From Flavobacteriales bacterium (lineage in GTDB: Bacteria > Bacteroidota > Bacteroidia > Flavobacteriales_G > Salibacteraceae), in assembly GCA_013204105.1 (NCBI GenBank), contig JABMOM010000025.1:1-64000 (forward strand): a DNA stretch of 64,000 nt, in the 5' to 3' direction. Both the position numbers and the translations under genes were made by a program. Of the stretch, positions 42,493 to 49,836 are shown piece after piece (position 1 is the first letter of the stretch; each line of letters starts with the position of its first letter). The notes under the pieces were generated by a model, which was not told the DNA's origin, made no database searches, and saw only the letters and a program-made list of their open reading frames with translations.

Positions 42493-43359
42493 ATGTTGAA
42501 ACCCATTACCCTCACCCTCTTCATCGGCTTCTTGAGCCTCGGAATGTTTGCCCAAGATGAAGCTACCATTACCGAACGACGCATCGAAATTGAAGATGGG
42601 CAGTCCCCTAAAGTGACGATCACCACCGCTGAAAACGGCAAGACCACGATTGAAGAACTCTACGGAAAAGCAGCAGAAGAGTACATCCAAGATAGAGAGG
42701 CTTCTCGTGAAGAGGAGCCGCAATCCCAACGTACGATTGTCGAGATCAACATCGACGAGGAGGATGTGGAAGCGATGAAAGCATCCATGCAAAAGGTGCG
42801 CGTAGAACTTGCTGAGGAAATGGATCGCGTGGCGCATGAGCTCAAGGAAATGGACATGGATTCCATCATGGAAAGCATCGGAATCGAGATCGAGCGGACC
42901 ATGGAAGATGTACGCTATCGCTTCGACTCCGACGATGAAAACAAAACGAGTGTGATTGTCATTCGCTCCAAAGGCAACGACGATGATACGGACATCGATG
43001 TGGAAGTAGAAGTGCGTTCCGATGATGCCGAAGACTCCAAGGAGGTTCGGGTTTCACGCACTAAAATGGTGGTGGAAGACCACTCCTCTAGCCAAGAAGG
43101 AAAAAGTCATGTGAAGAACCTGGAAGTGTATCCGATCCCAAGCGATGGCGCCATCAATGTTGCCTTCGAGAACAAAGACGGGGGTCCGGTTCGGATCAAG
43201 GTCAAGAATATGCAAGGTGAAACCTTACGCGAAATGAAGATCAAGGGGGATGGTAAAAAGCGCATGAAGATGAATTTGGATGACTTGCCTGCCGGCACGT
43301 ACTTGGTAGAAGTGGCGGAAGGAGGCACTGTCATCAGCAAGAAGCTCATTATCGAGTAA
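42493..43359 (+). CDS. acidic secreted protein with T9SS type A sorting domain
   Basis: The 288-residue protein has a signal peptide (MLKPITLTLFIGFLSLGMFAQ). A highly charged middle part contains long acidic/basic helices ('EEDVEAMKASMQKVRVELAEEMDRVAHELKEMDMDS') and an Asp-rich section. The C-terminal T9SS domain runs 'LEVYPIPSDGAINVAF...' to 'AGTYLVEVAEGGTVISKKLIIE'. The role is unknown. Divergent transcription from the kinase gene, with both promoters within about 110 bases, suggests it may be controlled by, or signal to, that two-component system. A clear terminator follows. Confidence 0.75.
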   Translation: MLKPITLTLFIGFLSLGMFAQDEATITERRIEIEDGQSPKVTITTAENGKTTIEELYGKAAEEYIQDREASREEEPQSQRTIVEINIDEEDVEAMKASMQKVRVELAEEMDRVAHELKEMDMDSIMESIGIEIERTMEDVRYRFDSDDENKTSVIVIRSKGNDDDTDIDVEVEVRSDDAEDSKEVRVSRTKMVVEDHSSSQEGKSHVKNLEVYPIPSDGAINVAFENKDGGPVRIKVKNMQGETLREMKIKGDGKKRMKMNLDDLPAGTYLVEVAEGGTVISKKLIIE

Positions 43360-43398
43360 TCATTGCAAACGGTCGTTGTTTAGTTAGGTTCAGAAGGA

Positions 43399-43428
43399 GC
43401 TCCATCGAAGGATGGGGCTTTTTCTTTT
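43399..43428 (+). terminator. intrinsic terminator after the acidic secreted protein gene
   Basis: GCTCCATC - GAAG - GATGGGGC forms an eight-pair stem (one wobble) with a tetraloop, followed by TTTTTCTTTT. Confidence 0.75.
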
Positions 43429-43437
43429 ACTTGCCCT

Positions 43438-43445
43438 TACTTTTG
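43438..43445 (+). promoter_or_regulatory. -7 promoter element of the aldehyde dehydrogenase gene
   Basis: TACTTTTG matches TAnnTTTG exactly, ten bases after the terminator and 17 bases before the ATG at 43463. It rules out an upstream start at 43412, which lies inside the terminator. Confidence 0.55.
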
Positions 43446-43462
43446 ACCCCCAAGATCGCAAC

Positions 43463-44905
43463 ATGGAAAAGCTTCAGAACTATATCAACGGAGCGTTGGT
43501 AGCACCCATCGGTGGAGAGTACTTTGAAAACATGGCTCCTGCCTTAGGCAAGCCCTACAGCTTGATCCCCGACAGCGATGAACGCGATGTTGCTGCTGCT
43601 ACCGAAGCTGCCAAGGCGGCCTTCCCGATTTGGAGCAAGATGAGCATCCAAGATCGCTCTGACATCCTCCTTCGTATTGCCGCATTGATCGGCGAACGAA
43701 GCGAAGAACTGGCCGCCGCAGAGAGCAAAGACAATGGAAAGCCTTTGAAGCTTGCCCGCACCGTTGACATCCCTCGCGCTCAAGCCAACTTTCATTTTTA
43801 CGGCACCGGCATCCTCCACTTTGCCTCCGAATCTCATTCAATGGGAGACTTGGCGATCAATTACACGCTGCGCCAACCAATTGGTATTGCTGGCTGTATC
43901 TCTCCTTGGAACCTTCCGCTTTATCTGTTCAGCTGGAAAATAGCGCCAGCCTTAGCAGCCGGAAACACCGTAGTAGCGAAACCGTCGGAGGTGACGCCTT
44001 ACACCGCCTATATGCTTTCTCAGATTTGCATCGATGCTGGGATGCCAAAAGGCGTGCTGAACATAGTACATGGTTTAGGCCCAAAGGCCGGAGCGGCCAT
44101 CATTGAGCACGAAGACATTCCCATGATCAGCTTCACCGGAGGCACGGCAACGGGTGAGTGGATTGCGCGCACCGCGGCGCCAAAATTCAAGAAGTTAAGC
44201 TTGGAACTGGGAGGTAAAAACCCGAACATCATTTTCGCCGACTGCGACTTTGAGGAGATGATGAAGACTACGCTTCGTTCTTCGTTTGCCAATCAAGGAC
44301 AGATCTGCCTTTGTGGTTCACGCATCCTGATAGAACGCAGCATCTACGACCGATTCAAGGAAGAATTTGTAAGGCGCGTAAAAGACTTGAAAATTGGAGA
44401 TCCCAACGATCCAACGACCAATTTGGGTGCGGTAGTAAGCAAGCCTCACATGGAAAAAGTGTTGAGCTATGTAGACATTGCAAAAGAAGAAGGCGGCACC
44501 GTTCTCACGGGCGGCAAACGAGCTAGCATTGCCGGCGAATTCTCAGAAGGTTACTTTTTGGAACCAACCGTGATCGAAGGCTTGGCGCACACATGCCGGA
44601 CCAACCAAGAAGAAATCTTCGGACCAGTGGTCACGCTGATTCCATTTGATACAGAGGAAGAAGCCATCATGATGGCAAACAGTACAAAGTATGGCCTGGC
44701 CAGTTCGGTGTGGACGAGCGACCTAAAGCGCGCCCACCGCGTTGCAAGGGATTTGCACACAGGCATTGCCTGGATCAACTGCTGGTTGTTGCGTGATCTG
44801 CGCACGCCGTTTGGAGGAGTGAAATCCTCCGGAGTTGGAAGGGAAGGTGGATTTGAGGCCTTGCAGTTCTTTACGGAGCCTAAGAATGTTTGTATTAAGT
44901 ATTGA
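43463..44905 (+). CDS. ALDH8-type 2-aminomuconate semialdehyde dehydrogenase
   Basis: The 480-residue aldehyde dehydrogenase has 'GCISPWNLPLYLFSWKIAPALAAGNTVVAKPSE', the catalytic Glu in 'LSLELGGKNPNI', the nucleophilic Cys in 'NQGQICLCGSRI' and, near the end, 'WINCWLLRDLRTPFGGVKSSGVGREGG'. The last segment, with NCWLLRDLR, marks the ALDH8A1/aminomuconate- and hydroxymuconate-semialdehyde group. With the HAAO gene it fits kynurenine catabolism; a 2-hydroxymuconate role is the alternative. It has its own promoter and no operon partner. Confidence 0.85.
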   Translation: MEKLQNYINGALVAPIGGEYFENMAPALGKPYSLIPDSDERDVAAATEAAKAAFPIWSKMSIQDRSDILLRIAALIGERSEELAAAESKDNGKPLKLARTVDIPRAQANFHFYGTGILHFASESHSMGDLAINYTLRQPIGIAGCISPWNLPLYLFSWKIAPALAAGNTVVAKPSEVTPYTAYMLSQICIDAGMPKGVLNIVHGLGPKAGAAIIEHEDIPMISFTGGTATGEWIARTAAPKFKKLSLELGGKNPNIIFADCDFEEMMKTTLRSSFANQGQICLCGSRILIERSIYDRFKEEFVRRVKDLKIGDPNDPTTNLGAVVSKPHMEKVLSYVDIAKEEGGTVLTGGKRASIAGEFSEGYFLEPTVIEGLAHTCRTNQEEIFGPVVTLIPFDTEEEAIMMANSTKYGLASSVWTSDLKRAHRVARDLHTGIAWINCWLLRDLRTPFGGVKSSGVGREGGFEALQFFTEPKNVCIKY

Positions 44906-44918
44906 TAACGGTGCTGGG

Positions 44919-44967
44919 TTCACGCGGAGGGCGCAAAGATTATTGCGCAGAGGACGCGGAGAATTCG
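44919..44967 (+). repeat. left imperfect inverted repeat flanking the GxxExxY gene
   Basis: The stretch starts TTCACGCGGAGGGCGCAAAG and goes on with GCGCAGAGGACGCGGAG, a run of units of the type (A/G)CGC(R)GAG. Reading inward it resembles the right-hand copy read inward on the minus strand (TTCACGCAAAGCTCGCAGAG). The first seven bases are identical. Confidence 0.6.
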
Positions 44968-44978
44968 TCCTATACGCC

Positions 44979-45356
44979 TTACAATTGATTCACTACCCTG
45001 TGAATATTGTGCTTCAGTACGGGGCCGTTGAAGTTTATCAGCAAACCCAATTTTTTACCAGAAAGTCGCAAATAAGTTAAGAGTTGAGCGTAGTGAACAG
45101 GGGCGAGTGCTTCCACGGACTTCACTTCGATGATTACTTTTCGATTTACCAAAAGGTCCAGTCGAAATCCGCGCTCAAACCGCAATGATTTATACCGCAT
45201 CGGAATCCCGATTTGTTGTTTCACCTCCAATCCTTTTTCTAACAAGTCAAGCGAAAGCGCCTCCTCATAGACCTTCTCCAACAGGCCAGGACCCAACGCC
45301 CTATGCAACCCAATCGCAGCACCAATGATGATCGTAGATAATTCGTTCTCTGTCAT
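44979..45356 (-). CDS. GxxExxY family protein (PD-(D/E)XK nuclease-like)
   Basis: The 125-residue protein has the naming motif GPGLLEKVYEEAL, then 'GFRLDLLVNRKVIIEVKSVEAL', where the Asp and the EVK triad match a PD-(D/E)XK nuclease core, and 'YLRLSGKKLGLLINFNGPVLKHNIHRVVN'. The biochemical function is not established. The gene is bracketed by imperfect inverted GC-rich repeats (44919-44967 and 45364-45412) and stands alone, which suggests a small mobile or self-maintaining unit. Confidence 0.88.
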   Translation of the reverse strand: MTENELSTIIIGAAIGLHRALGPGLLEKVYEEALSLDLLEKGLEVKQQIGIPMRYKSLRFERGFRLDLLVNRKVIIEVKSVEALAPVHYAQLLTYLRLSGKKLGLLINFNGPVLKHNIHRVVNQL

Positions 45357-45363
45357 TTCCCCA

Positions 45364-45412
45364 AGCCTCTTCGCGAACTTAGCGAACCCTAACTCTGCGA
45401 GCTTTGCGTGAA
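45364..45412 (-). repeat. right imperfect inverted repeat flanking the GxxExxY gene
   Basis: On the minus strand it reads TTCACGCAAAGCTCGCAGAG and continues with TTCGCTAAGTTCGCGAAGAGG, an inward-facing relative of the left repeat. The remaining gap to 45537 holds nothing I can name. Confidence 0.55.
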
Positions 45413-45537
45413 ATAGGGCCGCACATTTTGGAATTGCAGATTTTCAGGTAAGCTGGAAAGCTTGAAGAATTTGGCTCGTCGCTGACCGTTCTTTTACACC
45501 CTGGATTGAGCGATCCGCTGTCAGAATCTACTTAAGA

Positions 45538-45876
45538 TCAACTCTTTAAGTCGTGAAAATGGGCGCTTTCCACTTTTGCGATCATGGCGTGGTAATATTT
45601 ATACCAGCGTCTTCGTCCCTCTGTTTTGGCTTGGAGGTGCGTCGTGTTCTTTCTCCACGTATCGATGGCTTCCAAGTCTCTCCAGTAACTGATGAAGGAA
45701 CCCCTCCCCTCAGAATTGTGGCTTTCATAGCCTAGGAATCCATCGGTTTGAGTGGCCAAGTCAAGGGTGATTTCATCCATTTCTGCGTAGCCTTCTAAGT
45801 CATCACCGAGGAGGTAGTGAAAGATGGACGCGTAGTAGGGAGGCGAAGGGGCTGTATCCTCTTTCCAGTTGATCAC
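45538..45876 (-). CDS. ABM-domain (antibiotic biosynthesis monooxygenase-like) protein
   Basis: The 112-residue ferredoxin-like alpha/beta protein has 'PYYASIFHYLLGDDLEGYAEM', 'TLDLATQTDGFLGYESHNSEG', 'SYWRDLEAIDTWRKNTTHLQAK' and 'WYKYYHAMIAKVES', the ABM pattern. Such proteins act as cofactor-free monooxygenases or haem-degrading enzymes, or have unknown roles. It is the last gene of the paa-type operon, overlapping the paaZ stop by four bases (ATGA). This suggests a link to aromatic-acid catabolism. Confidence 0.82.
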   Translation of the reverse strand: MINWKEDTAPSPPYYASIFHYLLGDDLEGYAEMDEITLDLATQTDGFLGYESHNSEGRGSFISYWRDLEAIDTWRKNTTHLQAKTEGRRRWYKYYHAMIAKVESAHFHDLKS

Positions 45877-47927
45877 GACTGATCCAGCTTCTTTACCATG
45901 GTTAGGATGGTGGCGATGGCGACCGTCTCTCCGGTTTCATCGTACATATCCACCAAGAACTTTACGATGCCTTTCGCGATGTCGTCTTCGCTTCTCTTCT
46001 CTTGGTCGATTTTCTCTTTGACGGTAAATCGTACACCCACCGTTGCACCCGAATAAACGGGTTTGGTGAATCGGGCTTGCTCTACTCCGTAGTTGAGGAG
46101 TACCGGTCCCTTTTTGGGATCAACAAACAAACCAGCGGCTTTAGACAAGAGGAAGTATCCATGCGCCACGCGCTGTTCGAAAATGGTTCCTTCCAAAGAC
46201 GTCACATCCATGTGTGCATAGAAGTTATCTCCACTCACGTTGGCAAAGTTTACGATGTCGGCATCCGTTACCGTGTGCTTGTGGGTGAAGACCGTATCTC
46301 CGACCCTTAACTCTTCGAAGTGCTGGCGGAATACATGTGGATTTGCTTCCGGTTGATCCGCACCGACTTGGAACTGCTCCGTGATGCGCGTAATGGTTTC
46401 TGGATGACCTTGAATGGCCGTGCGTTGCATGTAATGTTTTACGCCTCTTACACCGCCCATTTCTTCACCTCCTCCTGCGCGTCCTGGCCCGCCGTGACTC
46501 AGCAATGGCATGGGAGAACCATGACCCGTACTTTCTTTCGCACAGCGCTCATTCAGAATGAGGATGCGTCCGTGTAAATGTGCTGTATTGAGCGTGAATT
46601 CTTTGGCCAAGGCATCGTCTGCCGTCACAATAGACGTGACCAATGAGCCCCTTCCCATTTCCGTGATGCGGATGGCTTCATCCATGTCCTTGTATGGAAG
46701 GAGCGTGCTTACTGGACCGAAGGCTTCAATTTCGTGCACCTTAGTCTTGGTGAATGGATCATCGTTACGGAACAGGATTGGGCTAAAGAAAGCACCCTTG
46801 CTTTTGTCCGCGCCTGTAACCTCAAAGTCATCGAGGTTGCCATAGACAATCTCTTGCTCTTCCATCAACGACTCCACGCTCTTTCGCACCCTTTCAACCT
46901 GCACCTTCGCAGCAAGCGCACCCATGCGCACCCCTTCTACAGAGGGGTCGCCCATGACCGTCTTTTGCAATTGCTTGCCCAGGGCGATTTGCACGTCTTC
47001 CATGTATTTTTCTGGAACGATGATGCGGCGAATGGCGGTACATTTTTGTCCGGCCTTGACCGTGATCTCCGCCCGCGTTGCCTTGATGAAAAGATCAAAT
47101 TCAGGTGTGCCCGGCGCAGCGTCTTCACCCAACATGGAAGCATTCAGAGAATCGGCTTCTAGGTTAAATGGGACAGAATTCGCAACGATATGTGGGAGCG
47201 TCTTCAGCTTCATTCCTGTAGCGGCAGAACCCGTAAACGTGACGACATCTTGGTTGGTGACGTGATCGATGATGCCGCGACCGAGTCCTGAAACCAGTTG
47301 CAAGGATCCGGCAGGAAGGATACCTGATTCCACGATCTCCCTCACCATCAGTTCCGTCAAGTAACTGGTCAGCTCAGAAGGTTTGACCACAGCTGGTACA
47401 CCTGCCAGTAAGTTCACGGCGATTTTTTCCAGCATTCCCCATATCGGAAAGTTGAATGCGTTGATGTGAACAGCGACGCCTCGTTTCGGCACAAGAATGT
47501 GGTGGCCAATGAAGCTACCACCCTTTGACAATGGGACCACATCACCCTCCACAGCATAGGGCAGGTCCGGAAATTGCTTCCGGAGCGACGCATAGGCAAA
47601 CAAGTTTCCAATGCCGCCTTCGATGTCGATCCAGCTGTCTACACGCGTTGCCCCAGTTGCAGCGCTCAGTGCATAGAACTTCTCTTTGCGCTCGGTGAGG
47701 TGTAAGGCAAGGGCCTTCAGCATCCTTCCGCGCTCTTGGAAGGTCATTTTTCGCAAAGCGGGACCTCCCACGTTACGCGCGTAATCCAACATTCCTTTGT
47801 AATCCAATCCTTCGCTACTGACCACCCCGATGGCATCTCCGTTGATCGCATTGTAAGCAGTCAACTCTTCTCCATCACCGTCGATCCAATTCCCTTGTAT
47901 GTAGTTACTGATCTTGTTCATGTTCAT
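45873..47927 (-). CDS. paaZ: PaaZ: oxepin-CoA hydrolase / 3-oxo-5,6-dehydrosuberyl-CoA semialdehyde dehydrogenase
   Basis: The 684-residue bifunctional protein has an N-terminal aldehyde dehydrogenase domain ('VVTFTGSAATGMKLK', nucleophilic Cys in 'AGQKCTAIRRI', 'RCAKESTGHGSPMPLLSHGGPGRAGGGEEMGG') and a C-terminal MaoC-type hydratase domain ('LRVGDTVFTHKHTVTDADIVNFANVSGDNFYAHMD', 'VAHGYFLLSKAAGLF'). The length matches PaaZ (about 680). It opens and oxidises the ring product in aerobic phenylacetyl-CoA degradation. The start overlaps the upstream gene by four bases; an alternative ATG lies two codons in. PaaABCDE is not in the window. Confidence 0.93.
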   Translation of the reverse strand: MNMNKISNYIQGNWIDGDGEELTAYNAINGDAIGVVSSEGLDYKGMLDYARNVGGPALRKMTFQERGRMLKALALHLTERKEKFYALSAATGATRVDSWIDIEGGIGNLFAYASLRKQFPDLPYAVEGDVVPLSKGGSFIGHHILVPKRGVAVHINAFNFPIWGMLEKIAVNLLAGVPAVVKPSELTSYLTELMVREIVESGILPAGSLQLVSGLGRGIIDHVTNQDVVTFTGSAATGMKLKTLPHIVANSVPFNLEADSLNASMLGEDAAPGTPEFDLFIKATRAEITVKAGQKCTAIRRIIVPEKYMEDVQIALGKQLQKTVMGDPSVEGVRMGALAAKVQVERVRKSVESLMEEQEIVYGNLDDFEVTGADKSKGAFFSPILFRNDDPFTKTKVHEIEAFGPVSTLLPYKDMDEAIRITEMGRGSLVTSIVTADDALAKEFTLNTAHLHGRILILNERCAKESTGHGSPMPLLSHGGPGRAGGGEEMGGVRGVKHYMQRTAIQGHPETITRITEQFQVGADQPEANPHVFRQHFEELRVGDTVFTHKHTVTDADIVNFANVSGDNFYAHMDVTSLEGTIFEQRVAHGYFLLSKAAGLFVDPKKGPVLLNYGVEQARFTKPVYSGATVGVRFTVKEKIDQEKRSEDDIAKGIVKFLVDMYDETGETVAIATILTMVKKLDQS

Positions 47928-48454
47928 TGCTTTTCTTCCTCGATGCGCCTCACCTTCATCTCCTTTCGCTCCCGGACAAATTCCTCCAAAAGTTTATTTT
48001 GACGTTTGGTGAAATCGTAGTCGAATATGAATTGCGTGCCAGCAAAAATGATTTTACCCACCGACCTTTCCAAGTCAACGTTAGCCGGCACATTGTCGAC
48101 CTGATAGAGGTCTATAAAGAAAGGGAAGTCGTAGTTTTCATTCTTCCGCTCGAGCGGCACCCTGCTATCGACATGAATGGTTTTAGAAACGTAGCCATCC
48201 TTATAAATCACAATAGCCAACGAGTCTTGCAGCGGCAAGAAGAACTCAAAGCGTCCAATTTTATTCGTCTCAAACCGATCGATCCGCACCGAATCCTTGT
48301 AGAGATAGATCTCCGATTGGATGCCCCGCTTTCGCTGGTTGATGACCTTTCCGGACATATATAGATTTCCGACATCGGGCAATTGGGCCAATGCATTGGT
48401 GGAAATAAGCACCAAGGCTAAAAGGAAGGCGCTATGTATGAGAGCTTTTCGCAC
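47924..48454 (-). CDS. hypothetical secreted protein with carboxypeptidase-regulatory-like fold
   Basis: The 176-residue protein has a signal peptide (MRKALIHSAFLLALVLISTNALAQ). The first part, 'YMSGKVINQRKRGIQSEIYLYKDSVRIDRFETNKIGRFEFFLPLQDSLAIVIYKDGYVSKTIHV', is the prealbumin-like repeat common at the start of Bacteroidota surface proteins. The second half ends in a charged helix (VRERKEMKVRRIEEEKQ). The role in the operon is unclear. It overlaps paaZ by four bases. Confidence 0.7.
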   Translation of the reverse strand: MRKALIHSAFLLALVLISTNALAQLPDVGNLYMSGKVINQRKRGIQSEIYLYKDSVRIDRFETNKIGRFEFFLPLQDSLAIVIYKDGYVSKTIHVDSRVPLERKNENYDFPFFIDLYQVDNVPANVDLERSVGKIIFAGTQFIFDYDFTKRQNKLLEEFVRERKEMKVRRIEEEKQ

Positions 48455-48505
48455 GCTAGAAGTTATTGTACGAAGATAAGATGGACTCTAAGCCAGACAA
48501 GGGAT

Positions 48506-48913
48506 TTACTTAAGGGTTGTTCCCTTTGCCAGCCAGAGCGGATGGCAATCGAAATCCAAGCGTTTATCGATCACCATCGGGTCCTTCTCAACCAGTGCGT
48601 TTGCATCCTCTACGGTTTCAAGGTCAAAGAGTAAAATACCACGCTTTTCTCCATCGTCACCGAAGGGTCCAGCCATGACCAATCCGTGGTCTTTCAGGCT
48701 AGAGAGGTGCGCCAGATGCTCCTTTTGAAGTGCTTCTCCTTCTTCCTCGGATTGCGAGCGATTGCTTCCCGACAAATAGAGGCAAAACACGTATTGCTTC
48801 ATCGTAAAGGTCGTATCCCCTTTTTGGTACTCAAACTCTCTCGGTTCGCCTTGTGCGCAAGCGATGGTCGATAGCAAAAGGGTCAACCCAATGATCAGGA
48901 TCGATTTTTCCAT
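48506..48913 (-). CDS. YciI-like protein with signal peptide
   Basis: The 135-residue protein has a signal peptide (MEKSILIIGLTLLLSTIACAQ). The mature part ends in the YciI/YCII pattern 'GDDGEKRGILLFDLETVEDANALVEKDPMVIDKRLDFDCHPLW', a dimeric ferredoxin-like fold seen in muconolactone isomerase and EthD relatives. YciI proteins are usually cytoplasmic, so the signal peptide is unusual. The start overlaps the paaY stop by 19 bases, so it belongs to the paa operon. Confidence 0.75.
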   Translation of the reverse strand: MEKSILIIGLTLLLSTIACAQGEPREFEYQKGDTTFTMKQYVFCLYLSGSNRSQSEEEGEALQKEHLAHLSSLKDHGLVMAGPFGDDGEKRGILLFDLETVEDANALVEKDPMVIDKRLDFDCHPLWLAKGTTLK

Positions 48914-49485
48914 AGGTCGTAGAATTTTGGTTGCTCAGGCCTGTCTGCTTCTTCTTCACGCAAAGGTTCGCACGCTTTCAAACCATCATAGCAATCCGCC
49001 GGTAATTGCTGGTAGAGCTTTGTTCCTTCGGTCTTCCATGCGATCATTTCGTCGGTTACGTCTTTCACAACCTTAGCGGGATTCCCCACGACCACTTTTC
49101 TAGCAGGGATCTTGGTTTTTGCCGGAACAAAGCTCAATGCGCCCACGATGCACTCATCTCCGATTTCCACTTCATCCATCAATACCGCATTCATTCCGAT
49201 CAGACAGTTCTTCCCGAGTTGAGCGCCATGTACAATAGCACCATGCCCAACGTGCGCACCTTCTTGCAAGCGCACCTCCACGCCTGGGAACATATGCACC
49301 GTGCAATTCTCCTGCACATTACACCCGTCTTCGATGACGATCTTCCCCCAATCGCCTCGTATCGCTGCTCCTGGACCGATGTACACGTGGGCGCCAATGA
49401 TGACATTTCCGGTCACCGCCGCTTGCGGATGCACGAAGGCCGTTGCGTGCACTACGGGCTTGAATCCATTGAATTCGTAGATCAT
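48895..49485 (-). CDS. paaY: PaaY: hexapeptide-repeat thioesterase/gamma-carbonic-anhydrase-like protein
   Basis: The 196-residue left-handed beta-helix protein has 'AAVTGNVIIGAHVYIGPGAAIRGDWGKIVIEDGCNVQENCTVH', metal-binding His pattern 'GAHVGHGAIVHGAQLGKNCLIGMNAVLMDEVEIG' and the PaaY-specific tail 'YQQLPADCYDGLKACEPL'. PaaY acts as a thioesterase that relieves blocked CoA in phenylacetate catabolism. The ATG at 49485 is preferred; the longer frame adds six residues. It heads the minus-strand operon paaY, yciI-like, unknown, paaZ, ABM. Confidence 0.88.
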   Translation of the reverse strand: MIYEFNGFKPVVHATAFVHPQAAVTGNVIIGAHVYIGPGAAIRGDWGKIVIEDGCNVQENCTVHMFPGVEVRLQEGAHVGHGAIVHGAQLGKNCLIGMNAVLMDEVEIGDECIVGALSFVPAKTKIPARKVVVGNPAKVVKDVTDEMIAWKTEGTKLYQQLPADCYDGLKACEPLREEEADRPEQPKFYDLWKNRS

Positions 49486-49574
49486 ACTTTGGATTTGGAA
49501 CAAATATGGGCATTCACCCCGATGATGCGTGCAAGCGCCGCCCGAGATCAGAATTGTTTTTATTCAATACCATC

Positions 49575-49604
49575 TTGACAAACGGAAGATTCATTGTATC
49601 TTTG
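49575..49604 (+). promoter_or_regulatory. strong promoter of the initiator tRNA gene
   Basis: TTGACA at 49575-49580 and TATCTTTG (exact TAnnTTTG) at 49597-49604, 16 bases apart, lie 12 bases before the tRNA. It is the only place in the window where both -33 and -7 elements match well. Confidence 0.75.
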
Positions 49605-49616
49605 TCGACCTAAAAT

Positions 49617-49689
<73 letters not shown>

Positions 49690-49696
49690 CTAAGAA

Positions 49697-49721
49697 AGCC
49701 TCGGATTATCCGGGGCTTTTT
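49697..49721 (+). terminator. intrinsic terminator after tRNA-fMet
   Basis: AGCCTCGGA - TTA - TCCGGGGCT forms a nine-pair stem (one wobble) followed by T residues, seven bases after the tRNA. Confidence 0.8.
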
Positions 49722-49748
49722 CATTTCTGACCTTTTCCTTTCTTCTAC

Positions 49749-49833
49749 TGCTCGTTGGGCTCTTTATCCGCCTTAGGCGGACGCTGGTTCGAACCGAACG
49801 TAGTGAGCTCACGCGGATATCCCGCCCAGCAAC
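49749..49833 (+). pseudogene. decayed tRNA-fMet copy
   Basis: GCTCGTTGGGCTC (49750-49762) repeats the 5' anticodon half of the functional tRNA 60 bases upstream, and CGCTGGTTCGA (49782-49792) repeats its T-arm. The anticodon region is replaced by a palindrome-like stretch ATCCGCCTTAGGCGGA. The 3' end CCCGCCCAGCAAC resembles the acceptor after a further insertion with TGAGCTCA. It cannot fold as a tRNA. Confidence 0.5.
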
Positions 49834-49836
49834 AAA

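Noticed and set aside
37405-44905. one kynurenine operon
   Set aside because: HAAO and the ALDH8-type enzyme are on opposite strands, 5.5 kb apart, with separate promoters and unrelated genes between.
49749-49833. second functional tRNA gene
   Set aside because: The anticodon region is replaced and the acceptor stem cannot form; kept only as a decayed copy.
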